A stretch of 64,000 nucleotides of DNA from Copromyces sp. CBS 386.78 (lineage: Eukaryota > Ascomycota > Sordariomycetes > Sordariales > Sordariaceae), in NCBI GenBank assembly GCA_030685235.1, contig MU839082.1, positions 766,748 to 830,747 of the forward strand, written 5' to 3'. The stretch's first letter is position 1, and each line of letters starts with the position of its first letter. The notes below the pieces were generated by a model. That model did not search any database. It worked only from the letters and a program-made list of their open reading frames with translations, and was not told where the DNA came from. The translations under genes and the position numbers were made by a program. This document shows, piece by piece, positions 1 through 12,299 of the stretch.

Positions 1-276
1 GGGGATAATAATATAAGAAGTTTAGTAAAGGAAGCGATACGACGATACGTACTAGAAAATCGCTAAGTCTAGTCTGGATTACTAGGTAGTATAATACGAA
101 AAGTAGCCTATACAAGGGTTTGAACGTATAATAAGCTATAATCTAGGGGCTTAGCGGTCGCGGTACGAGCGAAACTAGTATTGGCAAGGAGGGTATAATA
201 GGGTTAGGATATATATAAGGGAAAAAGTAGATTACCGTTTAAATAGACATTCGTGACCGTGCGAAAAGACTTTCTC
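1..276. mobile_element. Right end of a TIR DNA transposon (8-bp TSD family), truncated by window start
   Basis: This segment aligns over its whole length with the right end of the complete element at 49766-53446 (compare 53177-53446), including the subterminal GGGTTAGG motif and the poly-purine run GGGAAAAAGTAGAT. It ends at 276 with GACTTTCTC, the reverse complement of the GAGAAAGTC start of the two 413-bp MITEs at 26582 and 32611. The outer copy of the 12-bp terminal motif is intact (GTGCGAAAAGAC) and the inner one is degenerate. The left half lies outside the window, so its target duplication cannot be checked; ATAAATAA at 277-284 would be the right copy. It is probably the end of a larger relative of those MITEs. 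C-to-T and G-to-A changes relative to 53177-53446 show moderate RIP. Confidence 0.75.
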
Positions 277-523
277 ATAAATAAAGATCCGCCCCTTTCC
301 CCTATAAAGGAAGAAAATTACCTAAAATAGTACGAAGATAAAGACGATAGCTATATATCTAATAGTAAAATTATAATTAATAATTTAAATAAGGATAAAA
401 AGGACGTTAAAAATTCTAATAACGAAGGATCCAGTAAAAATAAATAAGAAGATTAAATTTTTATAAGAATTAGGGACCTTCGTACTTTAATTATTCGCTT
501 TTTTTCATTTATAATTTAATATA
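277..523. other. RIP-degraded AT-rich spacer, no gene seen
   Basis: This stretch separates the TIR transposon end from the LINE fragment. It is AT-rich with several stops in every frame that I followed. I recognise no coding similarity, repeat or RNA feature. Its last bases (512-526) form the left copy of the direct repeat flanking the LINE fragment. Confidence 0.5.
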
Positions 524-2891
524 GAACCAAGCAGGGTTCGTCCGAGGGACTGCAGCCTGGGTAGCTAGCCGCATCCAGGCAAGGAGGGTAAGAGGTCGGC
601 TACCCGCCGATAGACTAGAAAGCGGTGCCGCCAAAGCTAGGTGGGCTGAGGAATAGGCACCGACGGAGAAATTTCTAGCGATCGTAGTAGGTCCGCCCCC
701 GGTAATGGGGGCGCCGCCGCCCCCGTCGTAAGCACTAGAACTAACCGCTACGGACTATAAAGAGTGGTTAGAAGAGGTAATAATAAGAGAATAGGTATTA
801 CGCTATAACTATTAATTAACGGCGGCGGTAATTAAATTAGGCCGACGGTACGAATTTACTATCGCCGATTTCAACCCGAAGTTTAATAGTAATACTATAA
901 AATGGTATATAGTCGGTACGAAACGAAAAAAGAAGAAAGCCTAATAATTAGAAGACGACGACGAATAATACCTATTATTTAAAACGAAGAATTCCCTTTT
1001 TATTTAAGTAAGGACGGAAATTATAAGCTTTTAATCCTTCCTCTTCTAAAAGAAGGTTCCGGATATTATAATACTAATTTATTTTTATAGTACGGGTAAA
1101 GAAACTTTTATGTATATTATCTTAAATTATTTACGGATAATTGACTATTAGACGACGGTAGCTGATTAATTATAAATAAAAAAAGAGTTCTAAATTTATT
1201 TAAACGACGGAACCCGAACTAAAAGAATCCTTTTGTAAATATTATAATTTAATAAGTTAAATAAATACCGTTTAATAATCGAATTAGAAGGAAAATAGCG
1301 TGATAAATTCGTATAGTATTTGTAAATATATTTAATTATAATATTAGAATAAAAGAATATAAAAAAGACGGGAAGAAGAGGAATTAAACTATATTAATTA
1401 AAGTAGTTACTTAATTACGAAAGTAATACTAAAATAATTAATTAATATTCTTTACAGGCGAAGAGTTTATAAAATATATTAAATATTAATTCCTAATTCC
1501 TAATAATTTTATAGCGCTATTAAACCTAATTTTTATTAACTGGAAGGGGACTAGTAAAATTATTAATTATTATCGGGGAACTAATATTAATATTTCCTTT
1601 ACTAGAGTTAAAAACGGGAGCGGTAAAACGATTAGCTAAAAATATTTCGTAATATCCTTTATACTAGTAATTTTCGACTTTTATATTCTAATAGCGAAGA
1701 AGGATATTAAGGTCGTATAAAAGGCCGTCCGTAATTAAACGCTTACGTACGTCTTTAAAGAAATCGATATAAACGCTACGGAAACGACGAATTAAAGGAT
1801 TAATATTATTTTAAGAACGGGATAAAATAATAACCGTAATTTAAATAGTATTATATTTATTATAATAATTTAATAGAATATTTAATATATATTTTATATT
1901 AATAATAAGATAAATAGTATTCTACTTGCTGGCGTTTCGAAAAATATTAAAAAAAAAAAACGAAAAGGAAACCGCGGGAAGAAACTTATTCTTAATATTA
2001 ATATAATAAATATATTCTACGAAGAGTATATAAAATGTAATTATATTAAGGGATAGAATATTATAAATATAATTGGCAAATTTTAAGTTATAATAAAGGT
2101 AAAGAATACGGTAGATAATATTAATTAATGTAATTAGCGAAGAGAAAGGGAGGTAAATATAAGGATAAAAAGGATTTACTAGTTAGAAGAAAAGTTAAAA
2201 GCGGGGTTAAAAGTTAATACCCGGATAAAAGTTTAAAATTCGGGCGCTAAGGAAAAAAGGGGCGTAGGGGAGCGGGCGAATTTAAGGGACGGGGAATCTA
2301 TTATACGGATAAAGTCGATACCGTACTTAACGGCGCTGCGGTTAATACGAATTGCAAAGCCTAAAAAATTAAATATATAGCCGGGAGGATAGTCGGGAAT
2401 ATAGTTAATAAAAGAGGACGCTATTTTAAAAATTAATTAAATAAAGAAGAAAAGAAAATTCGAAAAATAGCGGCGGAAAAAAATTCTTATATAGAAGGAA
2501 AGAAAGGGCCCTTATATTTATATAAATTTTAATAGAGTCATAAGAATTTGAAGGATAATAACGAAGCGGGAATAAGGGTAAACGATAGGGAAGGGACGAT
2601 TATTATAGGCAATTTAAGAAGAAGGAGCGGCGTACAAAAACGGTATCTCGATTATTCTAGTGTTGGATCGAAGGCAATAGAGGGGAAGTAACTTATTTAT
2701 TAAGGCGGTAGGTAAGTATTGTTACAAATAGAATTGAAATAGAGTAGGCGCGATTTATTCGTAATTGAAAGGAGTTAGCGGTTTTTATCCGACGGCGCTT
2801 ATTGCTATATAGTTTCCTCTAGAGAATTAGGAAAAGTACCCTATACTAATAAGACACTATAAATAAATAGTATAGGGAATAAGACTATTAT
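524..2891 (+). mobile_element. 5'-truncated LINE (Tad-like) copy, 3' 2.37 kb only
   Basis: This segment is an inverted copy of 57625-59993, the 3' part of the minus-strand LINE. Both stop at the same 3' point, GACTATTATTA. The identical bases TAATTTAATATAGAA occur at 512-526 and 2892-2906, consistent with a target duplication of up to 15 bp, as expected from target-primed insertion and 5' truncation. The copy starts downstream of the reverse-transcriptase domain. It carries decayed coding sequence in the sense strand; about residue 40 of the first readable stretch a motif like APTEKFLAIVVGPPP is readable, then an acidic run EDDDE near 950-965. I could not assign a domain to this part. The first 230 bp are far less RIPed than the rest. 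Confidence 0.75.
527..770 (+). other. Un-RIPed 5' patch of the truncated LINE copy
   Basis: GC content is strikingly higher here than on either side (for example GCAGCCTGGGTAGCTAGCC near 551 and GCGCCGCCGCCCCCG near 711). The homologous stretch of the other LINE copy (about 59993-59750, minus strand) differs almost only by C-to-T and G-to-A. For example CAGCCTGGGTAGCTAGCC aligns to a run of T and A there. The patch therefore preserves near-ancestral LINE sequence while the following 2 kb is mutated. Confidence 0.7.
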
Positions 2892-2906
2892 TAATTTAAT
2901 ATAGAA

Positions 2907-3221
2907 TTTTCAAAAATATATATAAATAATTTCGGATTTAAAAGGGGTTATTAAAATAAAATTAAGGTAATTCGATTACTTTAATAAAATAATAATAATA
3001 TAAATAATTTAATCCTTACAGACGCGCCTTATATTATAATTATATAAAAATAAATTTCGCTATTACTTTCGGCGCTATACTAACTAAAAGAATTAATCGT
3101 TTACTTATTATATTTTATATTATTACTTATTATTACTATATAAGGTTTTAAGTAAGTTACGTATATAAACGAAACTTAAGCCTAAGAGTGAAATTAGCCC
3201 CGCGCTTTTAAATATATTATT
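2907..3221. other. AT-rich spacer left of chromovirus A, no gene seen
   Basis: No recognisable coding sequence or repeat is visible. Its last five bases, TTATT (3217-3221), are the left target duplication of chromovirus A. The open minus-strand frame across its end and the LTR has no recognisable product and is ignored. Confidence 0.5.
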
Positions 3222-3529
3222 TATCACAGGGTTAGCCTTATAATAGTTCAGAGCATACGGTTGGCAGCTATCGGAGCCAGGAATCAGGCTATGGCTCCGA
3301 ATATAGTATAAGGCCATTACGGCCTTTGCAGAAGGCTACAATAGCCTTATCATCGCTATCGCTATATAAGTCGTACTAGCTCTATAGCACTTATAAAATT
3401 ACTATAGAGCCAATCTCTTAAATTAGCCTCTATAAAAACCAATTTAAAATCGTACCCTTAAACCTTTCTTCTTACTCCTTCGTATAATTACGTATATTCT
3501 TACCTACCTTATACCTTTATACCGTAATA
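3222..3529 (+). repeat. 5' LTR of chromovirus A
   Basis: The LTR starts TATCACAGGG (ancestral TGTCACAGGG) and ends CCGTAATA (CCGTGATA in the partner). It aligns gap-free with 24075-24382, and nearly all differences are C/T or G/A. An internal hairpin GGAGCC...GGCTCC lies near 3273-3299. Confidence 0.9.
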
Positions 3530-5345
3530 GTTAATTATACTTTTAAACTATTATATTTATACGTACATCTCTTTTCAACCCTTAGAATCGTATAGCGAAA
3601 AATTACGTAATCTAAAATTATATTAGGATCGCTTTATAGGAATTATAGACCCCGGTATATAAAATCGCTTCGTTAAGCCGTAGACTTATTAAGACCGGAC
3701 TTTAAAAATAGTAATTTAATTATTACAATTACGCCTTTATATTGCGGTAGTCCCCTTTATATTATAAATCAACTTCTTTATAAAAAATAATAATAATTAT
3801 AATTATTATTTTAGTAATAATAATAATAATAGTAACGATATTTTATTACCGGATTACATCGCTCTAAACCCTTAGGAAATAAGATAAAGAATTAATTTAT
3901 TAATAAATAATTCCCTTAATTTATTCGATTTTAAAGAATTTTTCGACGTTCTTACTAAAAATTTAATTCCTAATACTAAAATTTATTAAATAGCCCTTCT
4001 TTAATTCGTTAATATTATTTGCGGTATTTATGATTTCGTAAACGGCTTTACGGAAGATATTCGGCCACGTTTAATTTCTTAAAATTATAAAATTTTCGCT
4101 AAAATCGTTGCCTAATAATTAACTTTCAAATTTATTATCGAATTATTAGGAAGGGCGCTTATAATAATTATTATAAATTATAATATTATAGTAGAATAAC
4201 GAAACGTAGTACAATATATAATTACAACTCTATAATAGCGGATTATAATTATATTTATTATAGCCCCTTTTAATATACTAGAGACTTTTAACGCCCCCGA
4301 AGAAGCTACAATAGCCGTTTCCCAGCCCTTTAAGTATATTATCGAAAACCCCCCGATTTTTATTAGGGAGGATAAAAATAATATTAAATACTACGATATT
4401 TTTTAATTATAGTAGAATTAAATTAGGACTACGTAAGAATTCGATTCCCTCTATTTCCCTACGGAATAAGTTAAAATTGTATGCGTAATATTCCGGCTAG
4501 GATTAGACTTATATTCGGTATTAGACGACGGCTTAAAAAAGTTTATAGAACTCTTTAAGGAATTTAAGAAATAGTTGTAAACGACTAGCGAAATTTTCTT
4601 TATATGCTTTATAGACCGATATAATAATATTAATATTAAATTAAATACTGATAAACGTTTTATTAATTTCTATTAAAATAATATTCCTTTCCCGCGCTTC
4701 GAAATCGAATTTACTAAATTTATAGATAAATATAAGTTTAACGACGCGATAAAAGTTTATTACCTTCGTAATAAATTTAATAAATAGCTTCGAAGTATTT
4801 TAATTATTTAGGATTTCCCCGAAGATAATAATTATATTACGTAATTAAAGTTTGTAAAGAAGGTTAATTAGAAATTAAAGGACGCCGATTATTATAATAA
4901 AATAGTTGTAAATATTTTTAAAGATTTAAACTCCTCCTTTAAGAATATTATAGCGGCCCTTCCTATTATAGTTAATAAATTTATAAGTTAGGGAGGAAAT
5001 TAAATAAATTTTAATTCTATAAATCTCTCTATTATATTCGACCCCGAAATTTTTAAAGAACGAAGGGAGAAGGGCTTCTACTACTATTATAGCCAATAAA
5101 ATTATATCGCCCGTAATTATTTCGAATCTATTAATTAAAGTAATAAATTTCGCGCTAATGGTAAATTAGTTAATAAGAAGAAAAAGGGTAGGGGTAAACG
5201 TAATAATAGCGGTACTAGGTAGGAACCTACGGAAGTCCCCTCGGTAAAAATTACTAATATAATTATAACCCCCGCGATTAAACTAGCCGCGGGCAGTAAA
5301 TATTATAACGAACTAGAAAATACTTAACTTTTACGCTTAATTGCG
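3530..5345 (+). pseudogene. Decayed gag of chromovirus A
   Basis: From about 4390 the sense frame reads as a retrotransposon capsid-like protein with repeated stops at former Gln and Trp codons. At 5072-5131 a CCHC zinc knuckle with the exact C-x2-C-x4-H-x4-C spacing is visible, but all three Cys and the His read Tyr (GFYYYYSQ-stop-NYIARNY). TGC/TGT to TAC/TAT and CAC to TAC are RIP transitions. After the knuckle comes a basic stretch (KKKKGRGKRNN). 3530-4390 is presumed leader plus gag N-terminus and is too degraded to read. Confidence 0.75.
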
Positions 5346-8140
5346 CGTAGAAGCCGAGTTGGGTAATTATATTATAAAAATAACGGGATTTTTTAACAAA
5401 TTTAGAAGAAATATAAATCTAATTATTAAATAATACTATTTTAAATTTAATTTTATTATTTACGTATATAATTACTAATATATAAAAAAATTATTATATT
5501 TCCTTTATTAATAGCGGATATTTTATATTTATATTTATTAATTATTTTTTCGTTACGAAATATAATCTTCCCCGTTTCCGCCTTCTTCGTCCTAAAATAT
5601 TTATATTCGCAAACGGAAATATTAAAAGTATAATTAACGAAAAAATAATAAAAAAGCTATAAATAAATTATTATAAAGAAGTTATTACTTTTTTAATTTA
5701 CGACTTCTCTAATAAATACCTAATTATTCTAAGGTTCTTTTAAATAAAATTCTATAAATTATATATCGATTATAAGAAAAGTAATATACGTTTTAACTAT
5801 TCGGGTTATAAAGATTATTATTTATTAACGAAGCTCTCTAATAATTAGACGGAAATATTCCGAACCTTCTTTAACCCTATTTCTATTATAATTGCCCGCG
5901 CTTATAAAAAAACACTTCTCCAAAATAATTCTAAACTCCCTTCCTTTCCTCCTCACATTTTTAGGGGCTATTTCTATAAGGAAGCGGCTTAATATAAGGA
6001 AATTAAAAATTAATTTATTAGGGCTCCTTAATTTAAAGACGAGGGATTTAAAGAGCGGACCCTCAATTCTCCCGTTAAAGTACTATTAACGGTTCCATTA
6101 TAAATTTTTATTATATATTACGTAGGCGCGAAAGTATAAAATATTATAAATACCGCCGCCGTCTTTATCCTAATTAAACGGGATATACTATATAAATTGT
6201 ATATTAAATTTAATAGGAAATATATATTAGTAAATATATATTATACTAATATTCGGATAAATAAATATATTAAAAACAATATAAACTTTATTAATATTAG
6301 GGAATTTAACGTTACTACCTTTAAATTTATTTATAAGAAGGACCGATTTTAATTATATATTACTAATTACGTTTAATTAGAGAGGTTAATTACCGTTTTA
6401 AAATTCCAGGAAATAGATTTTACGTACGAAATTACAGAAAATATTATTAAAGGACGAGGGGAAAAGTATAAAGACGATCTTCTACGTTCCCTCCACTCCT
6501 TTATTAATAATATAGCCGGTAAATACAAATTTAAAATATAAAAAGAGGCGGCGATAATCGCTAAATCTATCGCCTTAATAGGGGATTTAACTAAAAATAT
6601 ACTATTCTATAAAAAAACTATACATTACATTTATTTAATAAAAATAATAGAAGAAGACGTTTAAAACTTCTTCAATAAAATAAATAAACTTTAAAAGATT
6701 AAGGAAGAAATAAAAAGGATATTAATAAATTATTATTAATTATATATCGACGCTTTTCTTCTTATATTAACCGATAAAATACCTCTATACCGTTTATATG
6801 ATTATAAAATCGAATTTAGATTAGGAGAGTAGCTACTATACGCTAAATTTAAACCGATATTATTTATCGAATCTATTATTATTAAAAAATAAATTAACAA
6901 AAACTTTAAAAAGAAGTTTATCTATCCCTCCCAATCCGTTACCGCTTCGCCTATCCTGTTAATATAAAAGCCGGGCGGGGGGGTCTATATTTATATTGAT
7001 TACTATAATATTAATAATATCATTTTAAAAATATAATATCCGATTCTATTAATTAAAGAAATTTTTAACCCTATTTATAAGGCGAAGATCTTTATTAAAT
7101 TCGATATTATTAATACATTTAATAAAATACAGGTAAAGGAAGGCTACGAATAGTTTACTATATTTATTACCTATTTTAAACCTTTCGAATCCTTAATATA
7201 TTTATTTAATTTATAAAGGGTATTAGGGACGTTCTAAAATTATATTAACAACGTCCTATATAATATTTTCGATATATATACTACTACTTACCTTAATAAT
7301 ATCCTCGTTTATTGGGAGAACGAAGAAGATTATATAAGGCATATTAACGAAATTTTACGAAGGATAATTAATATAGGCCTATAAATTAATATTAATAAAT
7401 ATAATTTTTATACGAAATAGATTAAATATTTAAAGTTTATTATTACCCTTAAAAGTATTAAAATAAATTTAGAAAAAGTAGTAATAATTATTTTATAAAA
7501 GGTTCTAAATATTAAAAGGGCGCTATAGCGTTTTTTAGGATTCGTTAATTTCTATCGGCGGTTTATTAAATACTTCTCTATTTTAACGGGACTATTATAC
7601 GAATTAATAAAGAAAATTATTAAAGATTAGAAATAAAAAGATTAATATTAATACTCTTTCGATATATTTAAGCGAATTTTTATTATCAGACTAATATTAC
7701 CTATTTATAATTAATTTAAGTAGACGGTTATAGAAATAAATACTTTAAATTAGGCCTATAGCAGTAATCTCTTTTAATACAACGAAAATAGGGTATTATA
7801 ATTAATAATTTACTTTAATCAATAATATTCATTAGTAGAATATAATTACAATATTTACAATAAAAAATTATTCGTTATTATTAAAGCGCTAGAGGAATAG
7901 AAATTAGAATTGGAAGGAATATAATAGCCGTTCGAAATTTTAATAAATTATAAAGGATTAAAATCATTTACAGTTAATAAATAATTAATATTATAAGATA
8001 TAAAGTAATTATAATTTCTCTCCTACTTTAATTTTATTATTTAATACCAATTAAGCTCGCTATAAATCCGCCCTAATACATTAAACCGTAAACCGGAAAA
8101 TATCTTAAAACATCGTCTTCCGGCGCGAGGCGGGAAGAAT
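5346..8140 (+). pseudogene. Decayed protease, reverse transcriptase and RNase H of chromovirus A
   Basis: A reverse transcriptase reads through stops. About 7090 onward gives IKFDIINTFNKIQVKEGYE, matching the KLDL..AY..I.I..G.EW core of Gypsy RT. The catalytic YLDD box at 7289-7300 is mutated to YLNN (GAT to AAT, a RIP change). RNase H follows, ending in RPNTLNRKPEN near 8070-8105, the usual RPG/..AD.LSR-type end of the RH domain. The reading stops at the Helitron-like insertion at 8145 and resumes as integrase at 21929. Confidence 0.82.
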
Positions 8141-8175
8141 TTATTGAAGCGCAGTTGTTATAGGTCTAAAAATAG

Positions 8176-8472
8176 ATTCTACCTATTGTAAATAGTTAGA
8201 TTTTGACGGTCTACCGCAAATACCAAACTATATTCCACCTATTGTAAATGGTTAGATTTTAACGGTCTACTATAAATACTAAACTGTATTCTACCTACTA
8301 TAAATAGTTAAATTTTAACGGTCTATAGTAAATACTAAACTATATTATACCTATTATAAATAGTTAAATTTTAACGGTTTATTATAAATGCTAAGCTATA
8401 TTCTACTTACTATAAATAATTAAAGTTTAACAGTTTATTATAAATATTAAGCTGGATTCTATTTACTATAAG
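8176..8472. repeat. Minisatellite, 56-bp unit x 5.3
   Basis: Five complete units beginning ATTCTACCTATTGTAAATAG and a partial sixth run head to tail with exact 56-bp spacing (starts at 8176, 8232, 8288, 8344, 8400 and 8456). Units differ mainly by transitions, increasingly so to the right. The array begins 8 bp inside the inverted repeat marking the edge of the Helitron-like block. Confidence 0.9.
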
Positions 8473-8519
8473 AAAAAGTATTTATTTAAACGGAGCCTAA
8501 TTATACCTACGGAAGATAA

Positions 8520-8960
8520 TAAAATACTTATTTTGCCCAAGCTAAGAGATACTACTTTTAAAGTTTTTATACCTCTACGTTTTTTAAACTTCTAAATTAT
8601 TCTTAAAATATTTCTACTCTAAGTTTTAATACTTTAAGTTTTTTATACTTTTAAATTTTTCATACTTTTACATTTATTATACTTTTAAATTATTCTTAAG
8701 ATATTTCTACTCTAAATTTTAATACTTTAAATTTTTTATACTTTTAAATTTTTTATACCTTTACATTTTTTAAACTTCTAAATTATTTTTAAAATATTTT
8801 TACTCTAAATTGTTTTATACCTATACGTTTTTTTACTCCTTTAATCTCATTATTCTTCTAAGTTATTATTAAAATATTTTAACTTTAAATTTTTCACACT
8901 TTTAAGTTTTTTATACTTCTAAATTTTTTACAATTTTAAATTTTATTTAATCTAAAAATA
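8520..8960. repeat. AT-rich tandem repeat of ACTTTTAAATTTTTTAT-type units
   Basis: A degenerate repeat of roughly 17-20 bp (core TTTTATACTTTTAAATT) fills the stretch. It is organised into a higher-order unit of about 120 bp that includes TTCTAAATTATTCTTAAAAT and recurs about three times. No coding potential is seen. 8961-9700 continues as AT-rich sequence without recognisable genes. Confidence 0.7.
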
Positions 8961-9699
8961 TTTATTTTTTTATTATTTAAAATAAAAAAGGAGTTTAGGA
9001 CTTATAGTATAAACCCCACCTTAATACTTCTAGAAGCCGAACTTGAGGTTTTCCATCTATAATACCCGAGGGATAGCCTATCTAACATATACTTTAATTT
9101 TACGCCCGTCTATAACTTATAGGCATTTTATAATTTAAAACTATACTATATACTAACCTACTAGATTTTATAAATAATTTATCCCCAATACAATCTATAA
9201 TTTTTATCCTCCGTTCACTTTATTATCGGTTTAATTTTAGGATATAATTAGCATTTATTTTAATTTTAAAGTATAGTTAGCATTTATCTTTATTTTAGGG
9301 TACAGCTTAATTTTATCTAAAGCTTAGTATTAACTCGATTTTATACTACGGTTAATCGGTCGGTCGGTATCTATATTATATTAGCATAAGGTATCTATAG
9401 TAAATATAAGTATCTATAATAAATATTTAAATTAATAATTAAATAATTCTTTTAATAATTTTTTATTTCAATTATAAAAGTAAGTCCAAAGGGTCGAAGA
9501 GCGGTCCAGAGGGTCGAAGGTTATATCTACGGAATCGCCGATTTCTAAGAATAATAACCGAATCCGGACTAATCCCGTAAATAGAAAATAGCCCCTCCTA
9601 CTTAAACTATAGGACTATTATAACTAATCGTTACCTAAGATTAATAATAGAAATTACAGGAATATAATTTATAAAAGCTAATTTACGTCAATATAGTAA

Positions 9700-9895
9700 T
9701 AATAAAGGTATTAATACTAGGGATAATATTAAAAATAATATTAAAGTTAATAATATTAAAAATAATATTAAAATTGAAAATGGCAAAATTAAAGATGGTA
9801 TTGAAATTCAAAATAGTATTAAAAATAGTATTAAAGTTCAAGATAATATTGAAATTGGCTAGTAATATTGAAAATAGTATTGAAATTTATAATAC
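9700..9895. repeat. Degenerate tandem repeat, AATAGTATTAAA-type unit
   Basis: Units like AATAATATTAAAAATAATATT and AATAGTATTAAAAATAGTATT follow one another with a period of about 15 bp. The repeat sits in the 3' half of the Helitron-like block. I see no gene in it. Confidence 0.7.
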
Positions 9896-10059
9896 GATTT
9901 ATACATTTTCACATAAGACATTCACGCATTACATATATCAAGACTAGTAAATAGTAGTAGAATAAAAAGCAAATAATAATTAATAAGTAATAATATCCGA
10001 AGGCGAAGCAAAGTAAATTAAATACGGAGTATTATCAATATACTAATTCTCAAACTAAA

Positions 10060-11400
10060 ATTATTATTTTCATCCTTATAATCCTTATTATTATTATCCT
10101 TATTATTATCCTTATTATCCTCGTCCTCTTTAATTTTTATTAATCTATAATAAAAATGAATAGGCATTAAACTCTTTCGGTTTAAGCTTAAGTTTAGGGA
10201 CCCTTAAATTATTATTAATAGTAATATCCAATTCCTTCTTCCTCTATTCCTTCCTCTTCCTATAATTACTTTCATCCTAAAAGCTCTTTACCATCGCCTC
10301 TAGCTCGGTAAAACGGGCTTTAATAATATCCTAAATAGGATAATTAGCCGGGGTAATAATAAAGTAAGCTAGGGGGATAGAATAGCTGGTAAAAAGAAGG
10401 AGGGATTAGGGGGGTAAAGGCTGTAAAACCGAAGAGGGGATTATAGAAATAAAGCTGGGACTAGGGTTAGGGTTACCTTCGAAGGTCTTAAAAGGTAATA
10501 AAATAAGGCGTTTAATAACGTAATATAAGGGCGTTAAACCGGGGGCTTTAAAAATCTCGAAGGCTAAGGGAAAGGGGCCGGGGATTAGGGAAATATAGCG
10601 GCGAATTTTACCGTCGCGGACGTAGGGGACAACTTCGAATTTAAGTCTAAAAGTAAAATTAATAGAGCTACTAAACTATAATATTAATGAATATTTAAAA
10701 AAGAAAAAAGTAAAACACTTACTTAAAAATAATTCCTACTTTCTCAAAGCGATTTATAGGGCTAATAGTATTGAAAATATTATTATATAACTTCCGTATA
10801 GGATAATTATCGCTAATATCTCCTAAATTTTAAAATTACCGATAAATAGTATATATTTTAAAACGTCTAAAATTATAAACAACCTTCTATTTTATATAGA
10901 CAAAATATTTCTTACCCTTACTTATTTTAATTTCGACGCAATAATATACGTTTCTTATATAATATTAATATAAAGTAGTATAAGGATAACTATACGGAAG
11001 GCTACTATTACCGCTATCCTCTTCGTCTTCCTTATTATTGTTATTATTAATATCGTCCTAGTAAATATAAATATTAAAATAAGAAAAAGAAAAAATTTAA
11101 ATATAGACAATAATTATAAATAATAAAAGGAAACTAAATAAGCAGGAAATAAATATAAAATTTATAATCTTCCTCTTCTTCGCCGAAAGGGGTATAGCCT
11201 CATCCTTCTCTAATAGCTTAGTACGGCGGGGGAAGAACTTGCCGGCCGGATTATAAGGTAATTAAAACGGACGACCGGAGGTAATAGTAACGGCCGGGGT
11301 ACCTAGAGAAGCGGTAATATAGCGGCGGCGGTTAAGAGGCGCGGCGGGCTATTTAGGAGGGCGGGTAAGAGTTTTAAAGACGGGCAGCTAGGCCGAATTA
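10060..11400 (-). pseudogene. Accessory (cargo) gene with introns in the Helitron-like block, function unknown
   Basis: This is the least damaged coding sequence in the block. An exon on the minus strand from about 11050 to 10723 reads with few stops (for example FRRFKIYTIYRQF and ISPINRFEKVGIIFK). It meets a 76-bp intron at 10722-10647 with GTAAGTG donor and TTTTAG acceptor, and the next exon continues in frame (KLKFEVVPYVRDGKIRRYI). That exon has a Pro-rich middle (NPNPSPSF) and a charged tail (NYRKRKE). A further upstream exon at about 11400-11163 reads basic and Pro-rich, followed by an intron ending in TACTAG near 11060. I recognise no family. It could be a captured host gene or a regular second ORF of this Helitron type. 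Confidence 0.55.
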
Positions 11401-12299
11401 AATATATAACTAATAATAATAGTAGTAAGGACGGAAAAATCGTTAGAAAATATTATATTTATATAATAATTATTAAATAAACTAGCCATACGTACGTAAT
11501 TAAATTAATCCTAAACAAATAATAAATATAGTTTATATTATTTATATAGTATAATAATTAATTTATAGAAGGAAAAGGAAGAGGAGAGGAAATAATTTCG
11601 AATAATAAATAAAATTTAAAGGTAGTGAAAGTATAATAATAAAGGTACAATAATAAAGGTACGCTAGTAAAGGCATGCGTAGGCAAGTATATAAATAGTA
11701 TTTACTAAATAAATTAATATAGTAATAAAAATTAAACAATAAATATATTAATTACTTATTATTAATATATAGATTTATATATATACAATCGAATTATATA
11801 CAAATATTCGAAGGTAATTAATTTCCTACTCTAAATCTAAACTACCGTCCTATCCACCTATATAAAATCTATAAATAACTCCTATACAATAATAACTCCT
11901 TTATATTAAATTATTCTATTAATTATTAATTAAACTTTTCCGAATATATAATTGAATATATCGAAATTCATTCTATTATTTAAATAGGCTATATAACCGA
12001 ATAACGAAATAAGGAGTAGGCTAGACCCTTCTAAATACATAATTAAATAATTCGAAATTTACTTTATTATTTAAATTAGCTATAGCCTTAAATTTAATTC
12101 TATTAATAATAATTCCCTTATATTAAACCACTTTATTGAATACTAATTAAACTTCTTCGAATATATAGTTAAACGAATCGAAATTTACTTTATTATTTAA
12201 ATAAATTATAGAATAAATTTATAATAAATATAACTTCTAATTAAAATCGAAGAAGGTAAAGCTATACTGGTAGTAATAGTATTACGTACGCTAGCTCTA

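Noticed and set aside
5892..6089. 65-codon plus-strand frame in chromovirus A
   Set aside because: It lies in a different frame from the RT reading and is one of several short shadows in pol.
10450..10475. GGGACTAGGGTTAGGGTTACC as possible interstitial telomere
   Set aside because: It lies inside the coding exon of the cargo gene (reading NPNPSPS on the minus strand) and has only two units.
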